The notes under the pieces: model-generated
Told to the model about the DNA's origin: nothing
Databases searched by the model: none
The model's input: only the letters and a program-made list of their open reading frames with translations
Shown: positions 8,863-16,889 of the stretch, in pieces
Layout: the number at the start of each line of letters is the position of its first letter
Position numbering within the stretch: the first letter of the stretch is position 1
Program-made: the position numbers and the translations under genes
Origin: Acidobacteriaceae bacterium
GTDB taxonomy: Bacteria; Acidobacteriota; Terriglobia; Terriglobales; Acidobacteriaceae
DNA length: 64,000 nt
Direction of reading: 5' to 3'
Assembly (NCBI GenBank): GCA_003139095.1
Contig: PLHW01000062.1
Span: forward strand, 62,001 to 126,000

Positions 8863-9078
8863 TGCTTGAGTCCCGGCATTGTGGCTAAGGTGTTGATTCA
8901 TCTCGAAATATTTTTGCGTTTAAAAATTGGCGTAAGATATTGGGCGTAGGGGCAGGTAGGATAACCAACCCTACGTGGGCGTTTCGCGTCTCTGTAAATG
9001 ATCTGCCCGTGACTCCACGCAGCCTGCTGCAACAAACTCCGTACCAGGCCCCGCGTAGGATGCCGGCAGGAGGATCCA

Positions 9079-10197
9079 ATGTTCAGAATTTTCTCCCCCA
9101 AAAATTTGATGTTTGCATTGCTGGTAATGTGCATGGCGATGGCAATCGCGACGCCATCGATCGCTCAAATACGCATCTCGGTTGGCTTCGGCCCGCCTCC
9201 GCTTCCGGTGTACGAGCAGCCCCTATGCCCGGGCGACGGCTACTTGTGGACGCCCGGCTATTGGGCCTGGGACGGGGATTTCGACGACTACTACTGGGTG
9301 CCCGGCACCTGGGTGCTGGCGCCGGAAATCGGTTTTCTCTGGACTCCACCTTATTGGGGTTGGGACAACGGCGCGTACCTTTTCTATGACGGCTATTGGG
9401 GGCCAACGATCGGATTCTATGGCGGGATCGATTATGGCTTCGGCTATTTTGGAACCGGCTTCTACGGCGGGCGCTGGGAAGGCGGACACTTCTTCTATAA
9501 CCGGGGAGTGATGAACGTCAACGCCACAGAAATCCATAACGTCTACAACGAAAGAGTCGAGCACAACGTCTACAACCACGTCGCCTATAACGGCGGCCCG
9601 GGAGGAATTTCCGCCCGAGCCACGCCACAAGAGGAAGCGGCCGCCCATGAGCGCCATATTGGGCGAGTGGCCGCGCAAAATCAGCAAATCGACGCTGCGC
9701 GCGGCAACCCCGAGTTGCGCGCCTCCGCCAATCATGGCAAACCGCCGGTGGCGGCGACTCCAAGGGCAGGAGAGTTTAAGGGGAAAGGCGTGGTGACGGC
9801 CAAAGAGGCGGGCGGCGAGTATCATCCGCCGGCCAATCGCGGCGCGGCTGCGGGTGGGGAGCACGCGATGAGTGGCGGGCCTGTCCATCCCAAAGATCTT
9901 CCGCCGATTGAGCGCGTCCATCCCAACACTGGCAATGCCAAAGCCGACCAGAAATACCAGCAGCAGCAGGAAAAACTAGCCGCGAAACAGGAAAGCGAAC
10001 GGCAGAAGCTGCAGCAGAAGCAAGACAAGGAGCATCAGCAGCTCGCAAAACAAAATGCCGACGCCAGCCGCAATCAGCAGGTGGAGCAGCGCCATCAGCA
10101 ACAAACCCAGCAGATGCAGCAGCGGCATACCCAGCAGCAGCAGAACTTGCAGCAAAAGTACTCTCCTCCACCAGCGCGTGGCGGAGGCCGAAAATAG
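9079..10197 (+). CDS. Secreted YXWGXW-repeat protein with Gln-rich C-terminal coiled coil
   Basis: A 372-residue exported protein: signal peptide (residues 1-29, ending PSIAQ), then aromatic repeats of the WTPGYWAW / YYWVPGTWV / WTPPYWGW type (residues ~52-110), a glycine/tyrosine-rich stretch, and a very Gln-rich, probably coiled-coil tail (residues ~290-365, many QQ and KQ pairs). YXWGXW-repeat proteins are common in acidobacteria and proteobacteria and are of unknown, probably envelope-related, function. An AGGAGG at 9068-9073 sets the start. The gene stands alone and is followed by a strong terminator. Confidence 0.85.
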   Translation: MFRIFSPKNLMFALLVMCMAMAIATPSIAQIRISVGFGPPPLPVYEQPLCPGDGYLWTPGYWAWDGDFDDYYWVPGTWVLAPEIGFLWTPPYWGWDNGAYLFYDGYWGPTIGFYGGIDYGFGYFGTGFYGGRWEGGHFFYNRGVMNVNATEIHNVYNERVEHNVYNHVAYNGGPGGISARATPQEEAAAHERHIGRVAAQNQQIDAARGNPELRASANHGKPPVAATPRAGEFKGKGVVTAKEAGGEYHPPANRGAAAGGEHAMSGGPVHPKDLPPIERVHPNTGNAKADQKYQQQQEKLAAKQESERQKLQQKQDKEHQQLAKQNADASRNQQVEQRHQQQTQQMQQRHTQQQQNLQQKYSPPPARGGGRK

Positions 10198-10248
10198 CGG
10201 CGCTTGCGCTTTAGCGGTGCGCATCGAAAGCGCAGTGAGTTGAAGCGG

Positions 10249-10292
10249 AGCCCGCTTTTGCTTCTCCCGTGAGAGGCGAAGCGGGCTTTTTT
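10249..10292 (+). terminator. Rho-independent terminator after the YXWGXW gene
   Basis: AGCCCGCTT (10249-10257) pairs with AAGCGGGCT (10279-10287) and is followed directly by a run of six T (10287-10292). It lies about 50 bases after the stop codon. Confidence 0.85.
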
Positions 10293-10410
10293 CGAGGCGA
10301 TCCGGCGCATAAATCGCCGTTTGGCCCGCTTCCTCTTTCAAACTTCATCATTGGCGGTCTTTTTCCATCATTGACACGAGCTTTCCTCGCCGCATAGCAT
10401 TTGCGGCATC

Positions 10411-12279
10411 ATGCGACTTCATCCATTCAGCCTCCCCCGAAAAAGTTCTCAGCCCATAGCCCAGAGATTTGCAAAAGCAATTCTAGTTTTTTTCCTGGTG
10501 CTGGTTTTGCCATTTGCGGCAGCGGGCGCGCCGCCTACCCTGCCCGCAGCCGATCCGAATCGCTACCTCGACGACATCAAGGCGCTCACCACGCCTGCCA
10601 TGGAAGGTCGCGGCGCCGGTACCAAAGGTCTGACGCGGGCTCAACACCTTATCGAAAAACGCTATAAGAGTCTCGGCCTTGAACCCGCCGGCGTCAACGG
10701 CACGTATCTTCAGCCTTTCACCGTCATCACCGGCGCGCAGCTGAAAAGGAAGAACGAGTTCGAAGTGCTGATCGGCGGCCAGAAGCGCATCTTGAAAAGT
10801 AAGCAGGATTTTGTGCCCTTCAGTTTTTCTACGTCCGGCTCGGCGCATGCGCCGCTGGTTTTCGCGGGGTACGGCGTGACGGCCGACGAGTTTCACTATG
10901 ACGATTACGCGGGCCTCGATGTCAAGGACAAGATTGTTGTCGTGCTTCGCTACGAGCCGCCGTCATTTGCCGCGAAAGCTGGAAACCAGGGAATGACCCG
11001 GCATTCGCAACTGGTGACCAAGGCGATCAATGCCCGCAATCATGGCGCGAAGGCGCTCGTCCTGGTGAATGGAAAGCTGGGCAGCGGCGAGGAGGACTTG
11101 CTGACCCGCTTTGGCAGCGTGAGCGGGCCGGAAGATATCGGGATTATTTTCGCGCAGGTGAAAAATGCGGTGGCGGATGAGTGGTTGAAAGCGGCAGGGA
11201 AGTCGCTGGCCGGATTGCAGGATCAAATCGACGGGTCGTCGAAGCCCGCATCGTTCGAGCTCGGCCCCAACGAAAGCGCATCGCTCGCGGTCAACATCAA
11301 AACCACGCGGGCCACCGTAAACAATGTGCTCGCCTATCTTCCCGGCAAAACCGACGAATACGTGATCATCGGCGCGCATTACGATCACCTCGGGCGCGGC
11401 AACTTCGATTCGCTCGCGCCTTCGCAAATTGGCCAGATTCATCCCGGCGCCGATGACAATGGGTCGGGAACCGCCGGCGTTCTGGAAATGGCCCGCATGT
11501 TCGCGCCGCAAAAAGGGCAGTTGCGCCGCGGCATTTTATTTATGTCGTTTGCCGGCGAAGAACTCGGACTGCTCGGCTCCGCAGCCTGGGTGCGCGAGCC
11601 GACGCACCCGCTCGACAAAGCCGTCGCCATGCTCAACATGGATATGATCGGCCGCATCAAGGACGGGAAGGTCTATATCGGCGGGGTCGGCACGGGTTCC
11701 ACATTGAAAGCCGCGGTCGAGCAGGCTGCGGCCAATTCCGGATTCAAGATCGAATACTCGCCCGGCGGATATTCCTCGAGCGACCACACTTCATTTGTCG
11801 CGAAGAAAATTCCGGTGCTGTTTTTCTTCTCGGGTCTGCATTCCGATTATCACAAGCCCTCTGACACGTGGGACAAAATCAATCCGCAGTCGGCGGCGCG
11901 GCTGGTCGACGTGGTGGCTGCAACCGGCGAAGAGTTGGCCGACGCCAGCGATCGTCCGGCATTTATCGTGGTTGCAGAAGAGCGCCCGGTGGGAGGCTCG
12001 GGCGGCGGCGGCTATGGCCCTTACTTCGGATCGATTCCGGATTTTGGGCAAGTCGAGAACGGAGTGAAATTCTCGGATGTAAAACCCGGTTCGCCCGCGG
12101 CCAAAGCTGGCCTGAAGGCGGGCGACATTTTAGTGCAGTTCGGCGGCAAGCCGATCAAGAATCTTTACGACTTCACCGACGCGCTGCGCGGCAGCAAAAT
12201 CGGCGAGGTAGTGGAAGTAAAAGTATTGCGCGACGGCCAGCCCATGACCGTTTCCGTCAAGCTCGAACAGCGGAAATGA
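10411..12279 (+). CDS. Secreted M28 family zinc aminopeptidase with PA and PDZ domains
   Basis: A 622-residue exported peptidase. After a signal peptide (to ~residue 40, FAAAGA) comes a PA-type insertion (residues ~125-270) and the M28 catalytic core with all expected metal and catalytic motifs: GAHYDHLG (~residue 322), GADDNGSG (bridging Asp), AGEELG (catalytic and metal Glu), NMDMIG (metal Asp) and DYHKPSDT (last His). A PDZ domain closes the protein (residues ~540-615, VKPGSPAAKAGLKAGDILVQFGG). It probably trims peptides in the periplasm or outside the cell; substrates cannot be told from sequence. Single-gene unit. Confidence 0.9.
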   Translation: MRLHPFSLPRKSSQPIAQRFAKAILVFFLVLVLPFAAAGAPPTLPAADPNRYLDDIKALTTPAMEGRGAGTKGLTRAQHLIEKRYKSLGLEPAGVNGTYLQPFTVITGAQLKRKNEFEVLIGGQKRILKSKQDFVPFSFSTSGSAHAPLVFAGYGVTADEFHYDDYAGLDVKDKIVVVLRYEPPSFAAKAGNQGMTRHSQLVTKAINARNHGAKALVLVNGKLGSGEEDLLTRFGSVSGPEDIGIIFAQVKNAVADEWLKAAGKSLAGLQDQIDGSSKPASFELGPNESASLAVNIKTTRATVNNVLAYLPGKTDEYVIIGAHYDHLGRGNFDSLAPSQIGQIHPGADDNGSGTAGVLEMARMFAPQKGQLRRGILFMSFAGEELGLLGSAAWVREPTHPLDKAVAMLNMDMIGRIKDGKVYIGGVGTGSTLKAAVEQAAANSGFKIEYSPGGYSSSDHTSFVAKKIPVLFFFSGLHSDYHKPSDTWDKINPQSAARLVDVVAATGEELADASDRPAFIVVAEERPVGGSGGGGYGPYFGSIPDFGQVENGVKFSDVKPGSPAAKAGLKAGDILVQFGGKPIKNLYDFTDALRGSKIGEVVEVKVLRDGQPMTVSVKLEQRK

Positions 12280-12383
12280 CCCGGTGGGCAAGGATTCCCG
12301 CGTGGAGAAAGACAACCGGGCGATGACTATGCGGATCGCGCCTCCTTTGCCCTGTGCGCGCCTCACGCGGTAAACTGCCTGCT

Positions 12384-12677
12384 ATGAATACCAGCAATCA
12401 GCCCAATGTGAAATTCGTTCAAACGCCCGACTATCGCGACGCCTACTCCAACAGCGTGCAGATCCGCGTCAACGTGTGGGATTTCTTCCTCGTCTTCGGA
12501 ACCATGCAGCAGAGCACGGAATCGCAGGTGGAGTTGCATAATTTTCAGGGAATCTATTTGAGCCCGCAGCAAGCCAAGGCGCTGATGTCGCTCTTGCAGC
12601 AGAATGTGGCGAATTACGAAGCCGCATTCGGCGAAATTAAGCTCGATCCGCGCGCCCCCGGTGGACCCGTTCACTGA
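12384..12677 (+). CDS. DUF3467 domain protein
   Basis: A 97-residue cytoplasmic protein. The segment YSNSVQIRVNVWDFFLVFGTMQ, followed by IYLSPQQAKALMSLLQQNVANYE, matches the DUF3467 family, whose function is unknown. ATG 12384 is preferred to an in-frame GTG at 12354, which would add unrelated residues. Its TGA overlaps the ATG of the glycosyltransferase gene (TGATG), so the two are probably co-translated. Confidence 0.8.
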   Translation: MNTSNQPNVKFVQTPDYRDAYSNSVQIRVNVWDFFLVFGTMQQSTESQVELHNFQGIYLSPQQAKALMSLLQQNVANYEAAFGEIKLDPRAPGGPVH

Positions 12678-14272
12678 TGCTTGCGCGGCCAGCGGCTGCG
12701 CGTTTCGATGTGAAAACACAATCTCAGCCGGCCGGTATGGGAGTGCCACAACAGTTTCTTCTGTTCGCGCTCTTTTTTGCCGGCCTCATGCTTCTGCACG
12801 CGCCGTTGCTGCGTCTTCCGTATTTCTGGGACGAAGCGGGCTACTACGTTCCGGCCGCGCGCGATCTTTATTTAACCGGATCCTTCATTCCGTACTCGAC
12901 GCCGTCGAACGCGCACCCTCCACTGGTGCTGGCGTGGCTTGCCTTGGCCTGGCGTGTGTTCGGATTTTCTACGCTGGTGACGCGCACGGCCATGTTGACA
13001 GTCGCCGCTTTTTCTCTGCTCGGAATTTTTCGTCTGGCGCGCGCCGTCGCCAACCTGCAAGTCGCATGGGCAACCACGATCCTCGTGGCAATTTATCCCG
13101 TGTTCTTCACGCAGAGTTCGCTGGCGCAAGTCGATCTGCCCGCCGCCGGATTTACATTCTGGGCGCTCCTCGCCTACGTCGAGGATCAGCCATGCAAACA
13201 AGTGGCGTGGTTCTCGCTGGCCGTGTTGGCCAAGGAGACGGCGATTGTCGCGCCGGTAGCGCTGTTTGCCTGGCACGCAGTCGCGCCGCGGATCCGCTGG
13301 CTGCACGCCTTTGCTCCGCCGAACGAGCGGCGTACGCGCGCATTTCACCTGTTGCTGCCCGCCCTTCCGCTCGCCTGCTGGTTTGCTTACCACCACGCGA
13401 AGACAGGTTTCATCTTCGGCAACCGGGATTTCTTTCGCTACAACGTCGCCGAAACTCTCGATCCCCTGCGCCTTCCCTTCGCTTTGGGAATGCGCGTCTG
13501 GCAAGTCTGCGGATATCTCGGCTTGTACGTGCTGACGTGTGCTGGTCTGCTCGCGATGTTCCGCCCCTCGCGCAAAGATGATGGAGTAGCGCGCCCGCGA
13601 ATCGCGCTGTGGCAACAGGGCGCGTTCGCCGCCGTGCTGCTCGCGTATCTGCTCTTCATGTCGGCGGTGGGCGGCGCTGTGCTCGCGCGCTATTTGCTAC
13701 CTGTAATTCCGCTCGTGATTCTGGCCTGGGTGTCCACGCTTTGGCGCCGCATGCGCTATTGGAAGCTGATCGTCGCCCTGGTCGCAATCGCGTTCGTCGC
13801 CGCGCTTTTTACCAACCCGCCCTATGGATTTTCGCTTGAAGATAATCTCGCCTACCGCGATTACATCGTGCTGCACGCGCAAGCCAGCCGGTTCCTCGCC
13901 CTGCGCGCTCCCAACGCGCGCGTGCTCAGCGCCTGGCCGGCTTCGGACGAACTCTCGCGCCCATGGCTCGGTTACGTGGCGCGGCCGTTTCCCGTCGTGC
14001 GCCTTGAGGATTTCACCGCTTCGCAAATTGAGTTAGCTTCGCTGGCACGCTCGCATTTTGACGCGGCCCTCGTCTTCTCCACCAAGTACGAACCCGCGCA
14101 TCCGTTGCTCGAAGATTGGCCCGCGTGGCAACGCATCAAAGAAAAATATTTCGGCTATCATCGCGACCTGTTGCCCGATGAAATCGCCCAACGCCTGGGC
14201 GGACAGATCGTGTACCACAAAGAAGAAAACGGCCAGTGGATCGCGGTGATCGTGTTCGGCGAAAAACAGTAG
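12677..14272 (+). CDS. PMT/ArnT-like (GT39/GT83-type) membrane glycosyltransferase
   Basis: A 531-residue integral membrane protein with about ten to twelve hydrophobic segments. The first extracytoplasmic loop carries WDEAGYYVPAARDL, the acidic motif of polyprenyl-phosphate-sugar-dependent transferases of the PMT/ArnT group. A C-terminal soluble part (residues ~395-531) is present. It should move a sugar from a lipid carrier to a protein or glycolipid on the outer face of the inner membrane; donor and acceptor are unknown. The start overlaps the DUF3467 stop. The last gene of this pair converges on modC with 25 bases between stops. Confidence 0.8.
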   Translation: MLARPAAARFDVKTQSQPAGMGVPQQFLLFALFFAGLMLLHAPLLRLPYFWDEAGYYVPAARDLYLTGSFIPYSTPSNAHPPLVLAWLALAWRVFGFSTLVTRTAMLTVAAFSLLGIFRLARAVANLQVAWATTILVAIYPVFFTQSSLAQVDLPAAGFTFWALLAYVEDQPCKQVAWFSLAVLAKETAIVAPVALFAWHAVAPRIRWLHAFAPPNERRTRAFHLLLPALPLACWFAYHHAKTGFIFGNRDFFRYNVAETLDPLRLPFALGMRVWQVCGYLGLYVLTCAGLLAMFRPSRKDDGVARPRIALWQQGAFAAVLLAYLLFMSAVGGAVLARYLLPVIPLVILAWVSTLWRRMRYWKLIVALVAIAFVAALFTNPPYGFSLEDNLAYRDYIVLHAQASRFLALRAPNARVLSAWPASDELSRPWLGYVARPFPVVRLEDFTASQIELASLARSHFDAALVFSTKYEPAHPLLEDWPAWQRIKEKYFGYHRDLLPDEIAQRLGGQIVYHKEENGQWIAVIVFGEKQ

Positions 14273-14297
14273 CGCCAGCCCCGCAGCCGGAATAGGC

Positions 14298-15440
14298 CTA
14301 CTGCCGCAGTAAATGGCAGGAATGCGTTTTGATGACGACCCAAACATTCTTGCCGGAGCTCAGGCTGAGAGCTTCGCGCGCCGCTAGCGTGAGGTGCACT
14401 TCAAATTCCGCCCCGCTGCAGTTCACAAAAGCTGAAATCATCCCCGCCCGCGACTCCAGCTTCTGAATCGCTCCCGGCAAAATATTGCGCGCGCTGAGGC
14501 CGCGCGGGCTCTCGGTGGCCAGCATGATGTCGCCGGCGCGAATGCCAATGCGTACCTGACTGCCGGCTTCCGCGCGAATCATCGGCGTCTCCAGGTCCAA
14601 ACTCGCCGTGCCAATGCGGCAAGTCATCGTTCCGCGATCTTCATGCCCCGCCAGCACCGTGGCGTCAAATATATTTTCAAAGCCGGCCAGTTGCGCCACC
14701 GTCTCCAGCCGCGGAGCATCAATCACGTCTCGCGGCTGGCCCTGCGCCACAATTTTTCCCGCCTCGAGGACAATCACTTCTTCTCCCAGCGCAAACACCT
14801 CTTCCACGCTATGCGTCACGAAAAGAATCGGAATCCGATATCTCTGATTCCAGCGCCGCAGGTCTTCGACAATCGATGATCTGGTGGGACGATCGAGCGC
14901 AGCCAGTGGCTCATCGAGCAGCAAGGCGCGCGGTTCGGTGACGAGCGTACGCGCCAGCGCAACCCGCTGCCGCTCTCCTCCCGAAATTTGCGCAGGCCGC
15001 CGCTCGCGCAGACGATCGATGCGAAACGCTTCCAGCATCTCGCGGCTGCGGGCGCGCCGTTCGGCCGCGCCAAACTGCCGCAGCCCGTATGCCACATTTT
15101 CTTCCGCGGTCAGGTGCGGGAAGAGTGCGAGATCCTGAAGCACATAGCCGATGTGCCGCTTCCACGCTGGCACGTTGCGTTTGCCGTCGGAGTCGTAGAG
15201 TTGTTCGCCGCCAAGCGCGATGCGTCCCTGGTCGGGATCGGTCAATCCGGCAATGCAATCGAGCACTGTGGTCTTGCCCGCGCCGGAGGCGCCAAACAGA
15301 ATCGTGAATCCGGCCAGGGCACGGAAGTGAACATGCAAGTGAAACGTGCCCTCCGGATGCGGGAAGCGCTTGCGAATGCGCACTTCGAGTTCGGAAGAAG
15401 TTTGCGGCACAGCCAGTGCTGGCGCGGTCCTCACCTCCAC
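14298..15440 (-). CDS. modC: Molybdate ABC transporter ATP-binding protein
   Basis: A 380-residue ABC ATPase with Walker A (FGASGAGKTT), signature (ISGGERQRVA), Walker B (ALLLDEPLAALD) and H-loop (VTHS) all intact, followed by a C-terminal Mop/TOBE-like domain (residues ~295-378) typical of ModC. It powers molybdate import through ModB. The start overlaps the modB stop by 10 bases. It is the last gene of the iorA-iorB-modA-modB-modC operon, so molybdenum uptake and a molybdenum enzyme are made from one transcript. Confidence 0.92.
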   Translation of the reverse strand: MEVRTAPALAVPQTSSELEVRIRKRFPHPEGTFHLHVHFRALAGFTILFGASGAGKTTVLDCIAGLTDPDQGRIALGGEQLYDSDGKRNVPAWKRHIGYVLQDLALFPHLTAEENVAYGLRQFGAAERRARSREMLEAFRIDRLRERRPAQISGGERQRVALARTLVTEPRALLLDEPLAALDRPTRSSIVEDLRRWNQRYRIPILFVTHSVEEVFALGEEVIVLEAGKIVAQGQPRDVIDAPRLETVAQLAGFENIFDATVLAGHEDRGTMTCRIGTASLDLETPMIRAEAGSQVRIGIRAGDIMLATESPRGLSARNILPGAIQKLESRAGMISAFVNCSGAEFEVHLTLAAREALSLSSGKNVWVVIKTHSCHLLRQ

Positions 15441-16105
15441 GGGCCCACCATTCCGGCCCGCCGGTTTACGCCGTAGACGATCGCCAGCAGCACAAAAGAA
15501 ATCACCAGCAGCACCAGCGCCGTCTGGTTCGCGCTGGCGTATTGCGCGTCCTGCACGCGGTCGTAGATATCGATGGAAACAGTGCGCGTGACGCCCGGGA
15601 TATTTCCTCCCACCATCAGCACCACGCCGAATTCTCCCAGCGTGTGCGCAAAGCTGAGCGTAAATCCCGTGACCAGCCCGGCTGTCGAAAGCGGAATGAC
15701 GACGCGACGAAAAGTCTGCACCGGAGATTGCCCGAGCGAAGCCGAGGCGCGCAGCAATCGGGGATCAACCGCGCCGAACGCAGCCGCGAACGGCTGCACC
15801 GCGAACGGCAAGCTGTAGAGTAGCGATCCAATCACCAGGCCCTCGAAGGTGAAGGCCAGGGTGTGGCCGGTAAGTGATTCCCACCAGCGGCCCAGCGGAC
15901 TCCGCGAGCCGAGCGCCACCAGAACGTAAAACCCGAGCACGGTCGGCGGCAGCACGATGGGCAGCGCAACCGCCGCCTCCACCAGAAACTTCCAGCGCCA
16001 GCGCGACGACGCGATCCAATATGCGATGGGAATTCCAATCACCAGCAGCACTACGGAGACGAGGCTTGCGAGGCGCACGGTCAGCCAGAACGCCTCCCAG
16101 TTCAT
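15431..16105 (-). CDS. modB: Molybdate ABC transporter permease
   Basis: A 224-residue permease with five to six membrane helices and the ABC-permease EAA-type loop (ASASLGQSPVQTFRRVVIPLS). The sequence ALPIVLPPTVLGFYVLVALG and HTLGEFGVVLMVGGNIPG are typical of ModB. The start MNWEAFW at 16105 is chosen because it lies one base after the modA stop; longer readings run into modA. It partners with ModA and ModC on either side. Confidence 0.92.
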   Translation of the reverse strand: MNWEAFWLTVRLASLVSVVLLVIGIPIAYWIASSRWRWKFLVEAAVALPIVLPPTVLGFYVLVALGSRSPLGRWWESLTGHTLAFTFEGLVIGSLLYSLPFAVQPFAAAFGAVDPRLLRASASLGQSPVQTFRRVVIPLSTAGLVTGFTLSFAHTLGEFGVVLMVGGNIPGVTRTVSIDIYDRVQDAQYASANQTALVLLVISFVLLAIVYGVNRRAGMVGPWR

Positions 16106-16106
16106 C

Positions 16107-16889
16107 TCAATGTTTCTCCGCGGGCAGGCTGAAGCCGTAATCGGCCAGCACCGCACCGGCGGCCGGGCCGCGCAGAAATTCCAGAAACTTGCGCGCCGCC
16201 TTTTGCTGCTTCGAGCGGGAAAGCACGACCGCAGCCTGATTCAGCGTGGGGTAGGAGTCGAGCGGCACCGTCCAATACCGGCCCTTCGATTTCATCGCCG
16301 GCTGCATCGCGTGCGATAACGCAAGCAGCCCGGCCTGCGCGTTGCCCGATTCGACAAACTGCGCCGCCTGCGAAATGTTTTCTCCAACTACCAGGCGGCT
16401 TGAGACGCGATCGTAAATTCCCTCGTGCTTCAATGCCGCCTCCGCCGCGCGGCCGTAGGGCGCGTGCTGGGGATTCGCAATCGAAATTTTCTTTACCGCC
16501 GGATCGAGCAAAGCCTGCATGCCAAGCTTCTGCACGTCAACCGGAACATCGTTCGGCACCCATAGCACCAATTGCCCAACCGCATAGCGGTACAGCGTAT
16601 CCTGATCCGCCAGTCCGTCGGCGATCAACTGCTTCGGGTACTCTTCATCGGCCGAGAAGAAAACGTCAAACGGCGCGCCGTTGCGAATTTGCGTAGACAG
16701 ATTTCCCGACGCCCCAAACGTGAGCGCCACGTTCTGCCCCGTTTGCGATTTATATTTCGCGACGATCTCCGGCAGCGCGGCGCTCAAGTCGGCCGCAGCC
16801 GCCACGGTGATTTCCTGAGCATAAGCGGCCGCGCACAACATCGCGACGAGCGCGAGTCTAAGAAACATACCTGCCCCGTTTCCCCTCAT
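16107..16889 (-). CDS. modA: Molybdate-binding periplasmic protein
   Basis: A 260-residue exported protein: MRGNGAGMFLRLALVAMLCAAAYAQ is a signal peptide, and the mature part begins EITVAAAADLSAALPEI, a strong ModA hallmark. Ligand-pocket motifs FGASGNLSTQI and FDVFFSADEEYPKQL are present. ATG 16889 overlaps the stop of the upstream molybdopterin subunit (ATGA at 16889-16886), so importer and enzyme are translationally coupled; ATG 16868 is an alternative. It captures molybdate (or tungstate) for ModBC. Confidence 0.92.
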   Translation of the reverse strand: MRGNGAGMFLRLALVAMLCAAAYAQEITVAAAADLSAALPEIVAKYKSQTGQNVALTFGASGNLSTQIRNGAPFDVFFSADEEYPKQLIADGLADQDTLYRYAVGQLVLWVPNDVPVDVQKLGMQALLDPAVKKISIANPQHAPYGRAAEAALKHEGIYDRVSSRLVVGENISQAAQFVESGNAQAGLLALSHAMQPAMKSKGRYWTVPLDSYPTLNQAAVVLSRSKQQKAARKFLEFLRGPAAGAVLADYGFSLPAEKH